Assembly: GCF_036178145.1 (NCBI RefSeq)
Contig: NZ_CP108067.1
Location: forward strand, 7,337,001 to 7,401,000
Length of the DNA stretch: 64,000 nucleotides
Direction: 5' to 3'
Source: Streptomyces sp. NBC_00273
GTDB taxonomy: Bacteria; Actinomycetota; Actinomycetes; Streptomycetales; Streptomycetaceae
The translations under genes and the position numbers were made by a program. Position 1 is the stretch's first letter. The number at the start of each line of letters is the position of its first letter. Positions 16,997-26,277 of this stretch are shown here, piece by piece. The notes under the pieces are model-generated. The model saw only the letters and a program-made list of their open reading frames with translations, did not search any database and was not told where the DNA came from.

Positions 16997-19900
16997 GTGC
17001 CTGGTTTTACGCATCTGCACACCGTTTCGGGGTTCTCCATGCGCTACGGAGGCGCACACCCGCAGCGGCTGGCAGAGCGCGCCGCCGAGCGGGGCATGGA
17101 CGCCCTCGCCCTGACCGACCGCGACACCCTCGCGGGCGCGGTCCGGTTCGCGAAGGCGTGTGCGCGGGCGGGCGTCCGGCCGTTGTTCGGAGTGGACATG
17201 GCGGTCCCGCCCGCGACGGGCCCGGCCGGGTCGGGGGGCCCGACCGGGCCCGGCGAGGCCTCGTACCGGCGGCGCACCCCCGTCAAGGGCGGGGCCTTCG
17301 TGGACGAGTCCGCCGCGCGCGCCGTCTTCCTGGCCCGGGACGGGGCCGCCGGCTGGGCCGAGCTGTGCCGGATGGTCACCGCCGCCCACGCGGGGGCCGC
17401 CGAGGTCCCGCTGGTGCCCTGGGAGGCCCTGCGCGGGGAGGGCGTCTTCGTCCTGCTCGGGCCCGGCTCCGAGGTGGGGCGGGCCCTCGCCGCGGGCCGC
17501 CCCGACCGGGCCGCCCGGCTGCTCGCACCCTGGCGGGAGATCTACGGCGACTCCCTGCGCCTGGAGGCCGTCCACCACGGCCGCACCGGCACCGGGCCCG
17601 GCTCGCTGCGGCTGGCCGCCCGTACCGTCGGCTTCGCCGCCGAGCAGGGCGTTCCGGCCGTGCTGACCAATGCCGTCCGCTACGCCGACCCCGGCCAGGG
17701 CCCGGTCGCCGACATCCTCGACGCGGCCCGCCGGCTGGTCCCCATCGACCCCCGCAACCCCGCGTACCCGCTCGACAGCGGCGAGCGCTGGCTCAAGGGC
17801 CCCGCCGCCATGGCCGAGGCCGCCGACCGGATCGCGCAGGCGGCCGGCCTGCGCCCCGCCGACGCCAGGCGCCTGCTCGCGGAGACCCGGCGTACTGCCG
17901 AGGCCTGCTCCGTGGACCCCGAGGACGACCTCGGCATGGGTTCCGTGCACTTTCCCGAGGCCCGGCTCGTCGGCGCGGCCCACCGCAGCGCCCAGCGGGT
18001 CCTCACCTCCCGGGCCTCGGCGGGCATGGTGGTGCGCGGCTACGCGGGCGACCGCGCCTACTGGGAGCGGATGCACCAGGAGCTCGACATCATCGCCTAC
18101 CACGGCTTCGCCTCGTACTTCCTGACGGTCGCTCAAGTGGTGGACGACGTGAGGGAGATGGGGATCCGGGTGGCCGCCCGGGGGTCCGGCGCGGGTTCCC
18201 TCGTCAACCACCTGCTCGGGATCGCGCACGCCGACCCCGTCGCCCACGGCCTGCTGATGGAGCGCTTCCTCTCCAAGCGGCGGCGCGTCCTGCCCGACAT
18301 CGACATCGACGTGGAGTCCGCCCGCCGGCTGGAGGTCTACCGGCGGATCATGGACCGGTTCGGCACCGAGCGCGTCGCCACCGTCTCCATGCCCGAGACC
18401 TACCGGGTCCGGCACGCGATCCGTGACGTCGGCGCCGCCCTGTCCATGGACCCGGCCGTCACCGACCGGCTCGCCAAGGCCTTCCCGCACATCAGGGCCC
18501 GTGACGCCCGTGCCGCGCTGGAGGAGCTCCCCGAACTGCGCGACGTACGGGGGGAGTCGTACGGGCGGCTGTGGGAGCTCGTCGAATCGCTGGACGCGCT
18601 GCCGCGCGGGATCGCCATGCACCCGTGCGGGGTGCTGCTCTCCGACGACTCGCTGCTCGCCCGTACGCCGGTGGTGCCCACCAGCGGCGAGGGCTTCCCC
18701 ATGTCGCAGTTCGACAAGGACGACGTGGAGGAGCTCGGGCTCCTCAAGCTGGACGTGCTGGGCGTGCGGATGCAGTCCGCGATGGCGCACGCGGTCGCCG
18801 AGATCCGTCGCGGCACGGGGCGGGAGCTCGACCTGGACGACCCGGCGCAGGTGCCGCCGGGCGACCGGGCCACGTACGAGCTGATCCGCTCGGCCGAGAC
18901 CCTGGGCTGCTTCCAGATCGAATCGCCGGGCCAGCGGGACCTGGTGGGGCGGCTGCAGCCGGCCACCTTCCACGACCTGGTCGTCGACATCTCGCTGTTC
19001 CGACCGGGGCCGGTGGCCGCCGACATGGTGCGGCCCTTCATCGAGGCCCGGCACGGGCGGGCCCCGGTCCGCTTCCCGCACCCGGACCTGGCCGACGCAC
19101 TGCGCGAGACGTACGGGGTGGTGGTCTTCCACGAGCAGATCATCGAGATCGTGCACGTCATGACCGGGTGCGGGCGGGACGAGGCGGACCGGGTGCGGCG
19201 CGGACTGTCCGACCCGCAGTCGCAGCCGCGGATCAAGGTCTGGTTCGCGGCCAAGGCGGCCGAGCGCGGCTATCCGGTGGAGGTGATCGCCCGTACCTGG
19301 GAGATCGTGGAGGCCTTCGGGTCGTACGGCTTCTGCAAGGCGCACGCGGTGGCCTTCGCGGTGCCCACCTACCAGTCGGCCTGGCTGAAGGCGCACCACC
19401 CGGCGGCCTTCTACGCCGGGCTGTTGACCCACGACCCGGGGATGTACCCGAAACGGCTGCTGCTGGCGGACGCGCGGCGGCGGGGCGTGCCGGTGCTGCC
19501 GCTGGACGTGAACCGGTCGGCGGCCGCCCATCGCATCGAACTGGTGTCCGATAACGGAGGAGTGTGGGGGCTGCGGCTCGGGCTGTCCGACGTCCACGGC
19601 ATCAGTGCGGCCGAGGCGGACCGGATCGAGGCGGGACAGCCGTACGCCTCCCTGCGCGACTTCTGGGACCGGGCGCACCCGGGCCGCCCGGTCGCCGAAC
19701 GGCTCGCGCAGGTCGGGGCGTTGGACGCCTTCGGCGCCAACCGGCGGGACCTGCTGCTGCACGTGTCCGAACTGCACGGCGCACAGCGGGCCGCAGGCGT
19801 GCGCGGTCCTCAACTCCCCCTGGGGGGCGGCAGGTCCACGGCTTCCGTCGGACTGCCCGACCTGACCGAGGCGGAACGGCTCAGCGCCGAGCTGGGCGTC

Positions 19901-20497
19901 CTCGGCATGGACGCCTCGCGGCACCTGATGGGGGACCACCACGCCTTCCTGGCGGAACTGGGAGTGATCCCGGCGCGTCGGCTGCGGGACACCGAGCACG
20001 GACAGACCGTGCTGGTCGCAGGGGCCAAGGCGGCCACCCAGACCCCGCCGATCCGCTCCGGGAGGCGGGTCATCTTCACGACGCTGGACGACGGGACGGG
20101 CCTGGTCGACCTGGCCTTCTTCGACGACAGCCACGAACGCTGCGCGCACACCGTCTTCCACTCCTTCCTGCTGCTGGTACGGGGTGTCGTGCAGCGGCGG
20201 GGCCCGCAGAGCCTGAGCGTGGTCGGGGCGGCGGCGTGGAACCTGGCGGAGCTGGTGGAGCTCCGGGCGGCGGGCGGCCTGGACGCGGTCGCGGCCCGCC
20301 TCGCCGAACCGGCGGCCGAACCGCCCGCTCCAGGTGCCGACGGGGAGCCGGCGGCGCAGGGCCCGCAGGGTTCCGGCCGCAAGATCCGCATGTCCACGGG
20401 GTACGAGATGAACCCCTGGGCCGACCTCCAGCCGCCGGGCACCGGCCCCGCGACCGGCCGCAAGCTGTGGCACTCCAGCCCGGGGAGCGCGGGATGA
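16997..20497 (+). CDS. dnaE2: Error-prone DNA polymerase III alpha subunit DnaE2
   Basis: A 1166-aa C-family polymerase. The PHP domain opens the protein (THLHTVSGFSMRYGGAHP). The catalytic aspartates lie in PDIDIDVES near residue 433. The polymerase fingers and helix-hairpin-helix region follow (GYPVEVI...FGSYGFCKAHAVAF). An OB-fold near the end contains IFTTLDDGTGLVDLAFFD. The size and lack of a long C-terminal tau-binding tail fit DnaE2/ImuC, the translesion form, not the replicative DnaE1. GTG at 16997 has GGAGG six bases upstream. Its stop overlaps the next gene's ATG (ATGA). With an ImuB-like partner it should act in damage tolerance and mutagenesis; no imuA gene is in this window. Confidence 0.92.
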   Translation: MPGFTHLHTVSGFSMRYGGAHPQRLAERAAERGMDALALTDRDTLAGAVRFAKACARAGVRPLFGVDMAVPPATGPAGSGGPTGPGEASYRRRTPVKGGAFVDESAARAVFLARDGAAGWAELCRMVTAAHAGAAEVPLVPWEALRGEGVFVLLGPGSEVGRALAAGRPDRAARLLAPWREIYGDSLRLEAVHHGRTGTGPGSLRLAARTVGFAAEQGVPAVLTNAVRYADPGQGPVADILDAARRLVPIDPRNPAYPLDSGERWLKGPAAMAEAADRIAQAAGLRPADARRLLAETRRTAEACSVDPEDDLGMGSVHFPEARLVGAAHRSAQRVLTSRASAGMVVRGYAGDRAYWERMHQELDIIAYHGFASYFLTVAQVVDDVREMGIRVAARGSGAGSLVNHLLGIAHADPVAHGLLMERFLSKRRRVLPDIDIDVESARRLEVYRRIMDRFGTERVATVSMPETYRVRHAIRDVGAALSMDPAVTDRLAKAFPHIRARDARAALEELPELRDVRGESYGRLWELVESLDALPRGIAMHPCGVLLSDDSLLARTPVVPTSGEGFPMSQFDKDDVEELGLLKLDVLGVRMQSAMAHAVAEIRRGTGRELDLDDPAQVPPGDRATYELIRSAETLGCFQIESPGQRDLVGRLQPATFHDLVVDISLFRPGPVAADMVRPFIEARHGRAPVRFPHPDLADALRETYGVVVFHEQIIEIVHVMTGCGRDEADRVRRGLSDPQSQPRIKVWFAAKAAERGYPVEVIARTWEIVEAFGSYGFCKAHAVAFAVPTYQSAWLKAHHPAAFYAGLLTHDPGMYPKRLLLADARRRGVPVLPLDVNRSAAAHRIELVSDNGGVWGLRLGLSDVHGISAAEADRIEAGQPYASLRDFWDRAHPGRPVAERLAQVGALDAFGANRRDLLLHVSELHGAQRAAGVRGPQLPLGGGRSTASVGLPDLTEAERLSAELGVLGMDASRHLMGDHHAFLAELGVIPARRLRDTEHGQTVLVAGAKAATQTPPIRSGRRVIFTTLDDGTGLVDLAFFDDSHERCAHTVFHSFLLLVRGVVQRRGPQSLSVVGAAAWNLAELVELRAAGGLDAVAARLAEPAAEPPAPGADGEPAAQGPQGSGRKIRMSTGYEMNPWADLQPPGTGPATGRKLWHSSPGSAG

Positions 20498-21549
20498 CCG
20501 CCGGGACGGTCGGGGTCGCCGGGACGGCCGGGACCGCCGCGCCCGCTGCCGAGCGGGTCGTGATGTGCCTGCGCCCGTACCCCGCCGACGGGAGCCCGCT
20601 CGGGGCGCGGGAGTACGCCGGGGTGCTCGCGTTGCTCGGGGGCATCACCCCGGCCGTGCAGGCCCTGGCGCCCGACACCGTCCTCGCCGAAGTCCGGGGC
20701 GCGCTGCGGTACTTCGACTGCGACGCCACCCGGCTGGCCGCCGTGATCCGGGTCCGGGCCCTCGCCCTGTACGGGGTGGACGCCGCCGTCGGCGTGGCCG
20801 GCAACCCCATGCTGGCCCGGGCGGCGGCCCGCGAGGCCCGGCCCGGGCAGACCCTGGTGATCCCCGGGGAGCCCGCCGCCGTACGGGACTTCCTGGCGGG
20901 CAAGCCCGTCACCGCCCTCGACGGGGTCGGGCCGAAGGCCGCCCGCACCCTGTGCTCCTACGGCCTCGATTCCGTCGGCCGGGTCGCCGCCGCCCCGCCC
21001 GCCGCACTGCGGCGGATCCTCGGCGCCCGGCTCGGCCGCGAGGTGCACGAGCGCGCCCTCGGGATCGACCGGACCCCCGTCCGGCCCGGCGCTGCCGCCC
21101 GCGCCGTCGCCGCCGAGCGGCTCTTCGATCTGGACGAGCTGGATCCCGTACGGCACCGGCGGGCGCTGCTCTCGCTGACGGAGGAGCTCGGCGCGAAGCT
21201 TCGTACACAGGAACGGGGCCGGGGGCAGGTCTGCCGCGCCCTCTCGCTCACCGTCCGCTGTGCCGACCGCACCACGCTCACCCGGACGCGCACCCTGGCC
21301 GAGCCCACCGCGCACTCGGCGGCCCTGACCGCCACGGCCTACGCCCTCTACGAGAGCCTCGGCCTACAGCGGGCCCGGGTCCGCGCGCTGTCCCTGCGCG
21401 CCGAGGACCTGACCTCGGCCGAACGGGCCGCGCGACAGCTCAGCCTCGACCCCGAGGACGAGAAGGCCCGCCGCCTCGAGGCCGTCACGGACCGGGTCCG
21501 CGCGCGCTTCGGGCCGCACGCGATCGCCCGCGGCACGCTGGCGGCCTGA
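20494..21549 (+). CDS. imuB: ImuB-like Y-family polymerase homologue, probably inactive
   Basis: A 351-aa Y-family relative. The helix-hairpin-helix TALDGVGPKAARTLCSYGL (~145-163), thumb and little-finger domain are present. The catalytic motifs are not: the site that normally reads H-V-D-M-D is VVMCLRPYP, and the S-x-D-E motif is replaced by APDTVLAEV. This pattern fits ImuB, a non-catalytic bridge between the beta clamp and DnaE2. Its ATG overlaps the dnaE2 stop, so the two proteins are made in proportion. No clear clamp-binding QLxLF motif is visible, although RQLSLDPED near the end is similar. Confidence 0.85.
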   Translation: MTAGTVGVAGTAGTAAPAAERVVMCLRPYPADGSPLGAREYAGVLALLGGITPAVQALAPDTVLAEVRGALRYFDCDATRLAAVIRVRALALYGVDAAVGVAGNPMLARAAAREARPGQTLVIPGEPAAVRDFLAGKPVTALDGVGPKAARTLCSYGLDSVGRVAAAPPAALRRILGARLGREVHERALGIDRTPVRPGAAARAVAAERLFDLDELDPVRHRRALLSLTEELGAKLRTQERGRGQVCRALSLTVRCADRTTLTRTRTLAEPTAHSAALTATAYALYESLGLQRARVRALSLRAEDLTSAERAARQLSLDPEDEKARRLEAVTDRVRARFGPHAIARGTLAA

Positions 21550-21598
21550 CGGTCCGTCCGGCGCCCTACCGGTAGTCGCCCGGGCGACGCGCGAGTTT

Positions 21599-21639
21599 TT
21601 ACTGACGCGTAACTTCCCTGTATTGCTACTCACCCGTAA
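21599..21639. promoter_or_regulatory. Two related palindromes upstream of the lipase
   Basis: TTACTGACGCGTAA (21599-21612) and CTACTCACCCGTAA (21626-21639) share 11 of 14 bases and have TTAC/GTAA-type half-sites. Their centres are 27 bp apart. They lie 90-130 bp before the lipase start and probably bind one dimeric regulator, which I cannot name. Confidence 0.55.
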
Positions 21640-21661
21640 TTTAGCGGCAGCAGCTCCCCCT

Positions 21662-21677
21662 TGTGATCCGGATCACG
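21662..21677. promoter_or_regulatory. CRP-like palindrome upstream of the lipase
   Basis: TGTGATCCGGATCACG contains the perfect 14-bp palindrome GTGATCCGGATCAC and has the TGTGA-N6-TCAC layout of CRP/FNR-family sites. It lies 53 bp before the lipase start, downstream of the two TTAC/GTAA palindromes. Confidence 0.55.
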
Positions 21678-21729
21678 GGACGAACCCCCACGCTCATCCC
21701 CCTGAGTCGACCCGCGAGGAGATCACCCG

Positions 21730-22590
21730 ATGCTGCCCTGGAGACGCCTGCTCCGCCCACTCGCCGTCCTCACCCTCACCGCCGCCGCACTCGTCGCCCC
21801 CACCGGCGCAGCGCAGGCCGCGGCCGCCCCCAGCAGCGGCTGGAACAATTGGTCGTGCAAGCCGTCCGCCGCGCACCCGCGCCCCGTCGTCCTCGTGCAC
21901 GGCACCTTCGGCAACTCCTGGGACAACTGGCTCGGCCTCGCCCCGTACCTCGTGCACCGCGGGTACTGCGTCTACTCGCTCGACTACGGCCAGCTGCCCG
22001 GCGTGCCCCTCTTCAACGGGCTCGGTCCCATCGACAAGTCCGCCGGCCAGCTCGACGTCTTCGTCGACCGGGTCCTCGCCGTCACCGGCTCCGCCAAGAC
22101 CGACATCATCGGGCACTCGCAGGGCGGCATGATGCCGCGCTACTACCTGAAGTTCCTCGGTGGCGCGGAGAAGGTCAACGCGCTGGTCGGGCTCGCTCCC
22201 GACAACCACGGCACCACCCTGCTCGGATTCACCAAGCTCCTGCCGTACTTCCCCGGGGCCGAGGACCTGATCAGCACCGCGACCCCGGGCCTCGCCGACC
22301 AGATCGCCGGATCCGCCTTCCTGCAGAAGCTGAACGAGGGCGGGGACACCGTGCCCGGCGTGAAGTACACGGTGATCGCGACCAAGTACGACGAGGTGGT
22401 GACGCCGTACCGGAGCGGCTTCCTGGACGGGGCGAACGTACGCAACGTCGTGCTCCAGGACCTGTGCTTCCTGGACCTCTCGGAGCACGTCGCCATCGGC
22501 CTCACCGACCGGATCGCCTGGCACGAGGCGGTCAACGCCCTCGACCCGGCCAACGCCGAACGGACCACCTGCGCCTCCGTCTTCGACTGA
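21730..22590 (+). CDS. Secreted class 2 (LipA/EstA-like) lipase
   Basis: A 286-aa secreted alpha/beta hydrolase. A signal peptide (RR near the start, hydrophobic core, AQAAAA cleavage region near residue 30) is followed by VVLVHGTFGNSWDNW, the oxyanion region of actinobacterial class 2 lipases. The nucleophile elbow is GHSQGG, then the sequence PDNHGTT. Two cysteine pairs (WSCKPS, GYCVYS and DLCFLD, TTCASVFD) likely form disulphides. It hydrolyses short- or medium-chain acyl esters outside the cell. Its upstream region carries two TTAC/GTAA palindromes and a CRP-like site, so it is probably under carbon or lipid control. Confidence 0.9.
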   Translation: MLPWRRLLRPLAVLTLTAAALVAPTGAAQAAAAPSSGWNNWSCKPSAAHPRPVVLVHGTFGNSWDNWLGLAPYLVHRGYCVYSLDYGQLPGVPLFNGLGPIDKSAGQLDVFVDRVLAVTGSAKTDIIGHSQGGMMPRYYLKFLGGAEKVNALVGLAPDNHGTTLLGFTKLLPYFPGAEDLISTATPGLADQIAGSAFLQKLNEGGDTVPGVKYTVIATKYDEVVTPYRSGFLDGANVRNVVLQDLCFLDLSEHVAIGLTDRIAWHEAVNALDPANAERTTCASVFD

Positions 22591-22619
22591 CGGGGCGCAG
22601 GCGGTCCGGCACGGACGGC

Positions 22620-23708
22620 CTAGCGGCCCTGGCGGCCCGTCGTCGTACGCGCGGTGCGGCGGCGGGCGGCTGCGAACAGCGCGGCCGCGCCGACGGCCAG
22701 GGCGGCGGCCCCGGCGATCGCGATCGTCGGGGTGGCGCTGTTGCCGCCCGTCTCCGCGAGGTTGTCCTTGGCCGAGGCCGGCGAGGGGGAGCCGGCCGCG
22801 ATCGGGACGACGGCGGAATCCTTCGTGCCGTTCGTCTTCGGGTCGTTGTCGCCGTGGCCGTCGTGCTCCACCGTGGACTTGCCGGCACCGTCGGAGATCT
22901 GCTGGTCGGTCGGGGCCGAGGGCTCGTCCGCCGGCTTGTCGGACGGCTTGTCGCCGGGCTTGCCGCCCGGCTTGCCGCTCGGCTTGGCACCCGTACCGGT
23001 GGTCGGAGCGGTACCGGAGCCGCCACCGTTGCCGTTCCCGCCGCCCGCGCCCCCGTTGTCCTTGCCGAAGACCACGTCGGAGCAGGTGTAGAAGGCCTCC
23101 GGGCTGTCGGAGCGCTGCCAGATGCTGTAGATCAGGTGGCGGCCCGACTTGTTCGGGACGGTCCCGGAGAAGACGTAGTCGCCGTTCTGCATGCCCGGGT
23201 CGGTGACCTTCGCGAACGGGGCGGGCTCCAGGTCGGACCAGGCCAGGGGCTTGGTCGGGTCGTAGCCGTCCTTCGTCACGTACAGCTCGAAGGAGCCCTT
23301 GTGCGGGGCCGTGCCCTTGTAGCGGAAGGTGTGCGCGCCGGCGGCCATCGGGCTGGCCGGCCAGTCGGCACGGGCCAGGTCCAGCCCCCGGTACTTGTCG
23401 TTGCCGGCCGAGCAGAGCTGGCCGTTCGGGATCAACGACCGTTGGTTGCCGGCAGCGTTGGCGATGTTCACCGCGTTCCAGTCGTAGAACGGCTGCGTCC
23501 CGGCGGCCGCGACCGCCGCCTTGCACGGCGCCGACTTCGGGGACTCCGGTCCCTCGGCGTAGCACGCGGCCACCCGGCTGACCGGGTCCGTCATCGAGCC
23601 GTGGGCGACCGCGGGAGCCGCCGCGTACGCGGCCAGCGCGAGCGGGGCCAGGCCGGCGGAGGCGATACGGGTCAGCGTGACGGCGGTGCGGCGGCGGCGT
23701 GCGGGCAT
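22620..23708 (-). CDS. AA10 lytic polysaccharide monooxygenase with LAETG sortase anchor
   Basis: A 362-aa protein. The signal peptide ends APAVA, placing His36 at the mature N-terminus, one arm of the copper histidine brace. The AA10 chitin/cellulose-active domain runs to about residue 205 (GSMTDPVSR, LIPNGQLCSAGN, HLIYSIWQRSDSPEAFYTCSDVVF). A Gly/Lys/Pro/Asp linker follows, and then LAETG at 317-321, a hydrophobic helix and a basic tail, the layout of a sortase (class E) substrate. The enzyme is thus expected to be attached to the cell wall instead of freely secreted. It converges on the lipase with 29 bp between stops. Confidence 0.92.
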   Translation of the reverse strand: MPARRRRTAVTLTRIASAGLAPLALAAYAAAPAVAHGSMTDPVSRVAACYAEGPESPKSAPCKAAVAAAGTQPFYDWNAVNIANAAGNQRSLIPNGQLCSAGNDKYRGLDLARADWPASPMAAGAHTFRYKGTAPHKGSFELYVTKDGYDPTKPLAWSDLEPAPFAKVTDPGMQNGDYVFSGTVPNKSGRHLIYSIWQRSDSPEAFYTCSDVVFGKDNGGAGGGNGNGGGSGTAPTTGTGAKPSGKPGGKPGDKPSDKPADEPSAPTDQQISDGAGKSTVEHDGHGDNDPKTNGTKDSAVVPIAAGSPSPASAKDNLAETGGNSATPTIAIAGAAALAVGAAALFAAARRRTARTTTGRQGR

Positions 23709-23930
23709 GGGTGAACTCCTTCGGGCACAAGGCAGGGGCGTGCCGGCGGAATCGGGCTCCGCGGTGCGCCGCCCCCCGGCGGCGCGACAACGGGCCCTTC
23801 CTGTCCTGGCCCGGCCAAGCTAGCCGCCCCGACCACGCCTTTTGCCCCCTCGAGCCCACCGGAGCGAATCCTTAGGACCCCCTTAAGCCAGGGACAAGCA
23901 CCGCCTCAGGAAGCGGGCTCAGCGGGATGG

Positions 23931-24602
23931 TCACCCGTCGGTGGCGGCCGTGAGGAGGTTCCTCACCTGTGCGGGCGTCCAGTTGCCGGCGGCGCCGGGG
24001 CAGGCCGCGAGGTAGCCGGCGATGTCCTGTTCCTCCCAGGGGCCGGACTCCAGGAGGCCGGCGGCCAGGTAGCGCAGGTAGGCGCCCGACGGGTTGAGCA
24101 CCTCGACGTCCTGGAGGCTCCACGGCGCGGTGAAGGTCAGCATGGGGACGCCCTCGATCGTGCCCGGGCAGATCAGGGTCTCGTACCGCCCCGGGCCCAG
24201 CTCGTCACGGCCGTCCCGTAGGGCCGCCGTCAGGTCCAGGTCCGCCCCCGGCTCCTCGTACATCTCCTGGGCGGCGATGTCGGACATCTGGCCCACCGTC
24301 ACCAGGTGCGCGCGTCCGCGCGTGCGCCCGGGGGCCGTGGGGTCGTAGAACGCCCGGCCCCCCGTCCACACCGGAGACTCCGTGGCGAAGTACAGGCGGC
24401 CTTCCAGCTCGACCGCGATCGAGCGTTCGGGCGCCCTGTGGTCCCGGCAGCCCGGGTACGTGCGTGCGGCGCCCGGCGGGGTCCCGCCGGCGATGTACGT
24501 GGCGAGGCGGTCCATGTGCATGTTGGACCCGTAGGAGGCGTACCAGACCCTCTCGGGCGTGGGGATCGACCCGGCGAGCGGGGTGGCGGTGTGGACGGAC
24601 AC
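23931..24602 (-). CDS. Gamma-glutamylcyclotransferase-fold protein
   Basis: A 223-aa soluble protein. YASYGSNMHMDRLATYI near the start is the Y-x-x-Y-G-S-N-M signature of the GGCT/AIG2 fold. A long insert with PGCRDH and the region LYFATESPVWTGGRAFYDP follow. Homologues in Streptomyces are sometimes labelled histone deacetylase, which the motif does not support. I chose the GTG at 24602 because GAGGAGC lies just upstream; the in-frame ATG at 24659 gives 242 aa with a poor ribosome site. The substrate is unknown. The 222 bp downstream, towards the LPMO gene, show no gene. Confidence 0.7.
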   Translation of the reverse strand: MSVHTATPLAGSIPTPERVWYASYGSNMHMDRLATYIAGGTPPGAARTYPGCRDHRAPERSIAVELEGRLYFATESPVWTGGRAFYDPTAPGRTRGRAHLVTVGQMSDIAAQEMYEEPGADLDLTAALRDGRDELGPGRYETLICPGTIEGVPMLTFTAPWSLQDVEVLNPSGAYLRYLAAGLLESGPWEEQDIAGYLAACPGAAGNWTPAQVRNLLTAATDG

Positions 24603-24785
24603 GCTCAGCTCCTCGCGGCCGGGGTCAGGGGATCGGGGATCCGGAATCTCCCCTGTCATATGCCTATCGGGTCGCTGGGGCCCGTGCGTATGGTGTGGCC
24701 CCGGACCATCCCGGGCCCGGCGCCCTCCCGGCTCCCCACGGGAGGGCCGCCGCGCGCCCCGCCTCCCGGCGCCGGCACCACCGGA

Positions 24786-25268
24786 CTACGGGAGGAGCGC
24801 GGAAAGGCCGGCCGCGGACCGGGCCTGGTCGTCCAGCGCGTCGAGGGCCCGTACGGCCTGGGCCGCGGCCTCCGGGTCGCTCTCGGCGAGCCCGCTCTCG
24901 GCGAACTCGTCCTCGTCCAGCCGCAGCACGGAACTCCCGTCCGCCGAGACCCACAGGTCGAGGTCCAGGTCCTCCACGAGGATCTCCCCGCTCTGCACCA
25001 GAGCCGGGCGCGTGACGTCGCAGTACCAGCCCTTGAGGGCACCACCCGCGGTCCACACTTCCTTGACCGCGTACCAGCGGGTCCGCCAGAAGTGTTCGAC
25101 GAACACGTCGCCCGGCTCGAAGCGCACGAAGCCGAAGTCCCGTACGCCGTCCGCCGCCCAGGGGGCGCGCACGGAGATCCGGTCGCCGTCGTCGGCGACC
25201 TGCGCTGCCGGGTAGCGGATCTTGGTCCGTCCGGCCTTGGTCAGGACGACGGTCAGCTGTGCGGTCAC
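24786..25268 (-). CDS. DUF402 protein
   Basis: A 160-aa protein whose core (RWYAVKEVWTAGGALKGWYCDVTRP, then EILVEDLDLDLWVSADG and the acidic LDEDEFAESG) matches the DUF402 beta-barrel family. Some members are phosphatases acting on nucleoside phosphates and use acidic residues with Mg2+. The GTG start overlaps the stop of the preceding GNAT gene as GTGA, so the two are coupled. The cellular role is unknown. Confidence 0.8.
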   Translation of the reverse strand: MTAQLTVVLTKAGRTKIRYPAAQVADDGDRISVRAPWAADGVRDFGFVRFEPGDVFVEHFWRTRWYAVKEVWTAGGALKGWYCDVTRPALVQSGEILVEDLDLDLWVSADGSSVLRLDEDEFAESGLAESDPEAAAQAVRALDALDDQARSAAGLSALLP

Positions 25269-26206
25269 AGGGTCTCCAGCTTCTTCGTGTAGCGCATCTC
25301 GGTCGCGCAGATCTCGTAGCCGAACCATTCGTTGATGGCGAGCATCGGATCGTTGCCCGCGTCGTTGCCGGTGAAGGCCTCGGTGTACCCGGCCGCGCGG
25401 GCCCGGTGCAGGGAGGCCGTCTTGGCGAGCTTGGCCAGCCCCCGGCCGCGGAAGGCGCGCAAGGTGCCGGTCATCGCCGAGGCGTAGCGGGTGGCGCCGT
25501 CGGTCTGCGCCGCGGCGAAGGAGGCCACCACGCCGTCGACCAGGGCGACGGTGGTCAGCTCCTTGTCGAGGGTCGGGCTGTTCCAAGTGTGCGCGAGCCA
25601 GTCCTCGTAGTCGTCGAGCTCGGCCGGCACGTCGCCCGGTTCGTCGGAGGTCGTCTCCGCGTCGGCCTCGAACAGCGGCCGCGGGTCGGCGGCGAAGGCG
25701 GAGCCGGGGCGCAGCTCGACCCCGGCCGGAAGGTCCCGCGGGAGGTCGGGCAGCGCGGCCGCCGCCAGGTCCAGGCGCAGGAAGTGCGCCGACCGGCTGG
25801 GGAGGTACCCGCGCCGCTCGGCGAAGGCGCGGGGGGCGGGCTCGTCGAGCACCCAGGCGTACGCGTCCACCGCACCCCGCGCGACGAGGTGCTCCTCGGC
25901 GGTGCGGAGCAGGAGGGCGCCGGCGCCGAGGCCGCGGTGGGCGGGATCGACGTAGGCGTTGACGTACGACTGGCCGGGCTCGGGGCTCTCGTACGCGATG
26001 CCGACCTGGGCCGCGCCGATGACGCGGCCGTCCGCGGTCTCGGCGACGAGGATCCGGTGGTGCTTCGCCGGGTGGGCGGAGGAGAGCTCGAAGGCCACGC
26101 TCTCGGCAGTGATGATCATGAACGGCAGGGCGGCGCGGCGTACCCGCGCGACGGACCCCGCGTCCGAGGAATCGCCGGGGCGGAGATCACGGATCGATAC
26201 GGTCAT
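25265..26206 (-). CDS. Tandem GNAT acetyltransferase
   Basis: A 313-aa protein with two GNAT-like halves. The first has YVNAYVDPAHRGLGAGALLLRTAEEH (an acetyl-CoA-binding R-G-L-G-A-G loop near residue 110). The second has GTLRAFRGRGLAKLAKTASLHRARAAGY, then FTGNDAGNDPMLAINEWFGYE, typical of the C-terminal half of double-GNAT proteins in actinomycetes. I started at MTVSIRDLRPGD because it is the usual GNAT opening; a longer in-frame start at 26248 exists. It is divergent from a short GntR regulator with 71 bp between starts. The acceptor substrate is not known. Confidence 0.85.
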   Translation of the reverse strand: MTVSIRDLRPGDSSDAGSVARVRRAALPFMIITAESVAFELSSAHPAKHHRILVAETADGRVIGAAQVGIAYESPEPGQSYVNAYVDPAHRGLGAGALLLRTAEEHLVARGAVDAYAWVLDEPAPRAFAERRGYLPSRSAHFLRLDLAAAALPDLPRDLPAGVELRPGSAFAADPRPLFEADAETTSDEPGDVPAELDDYEDWLAHTWNSPTLDKELTTVALVDGVVASFAAAQTDGATRYASAMTGTLRAFRGRGLAKLAKTASLHRARAAGYTEAFTGNDAGNDPMLAINEWFGYEICATEMRYTKKLETL

Positions 26207-26277
26207 GGGGCAGACGCTACGTGCGCCTTCGCGGCGGGCGCCTCCCAATTAACCGCCGATGGGGGACAATCACCCGC

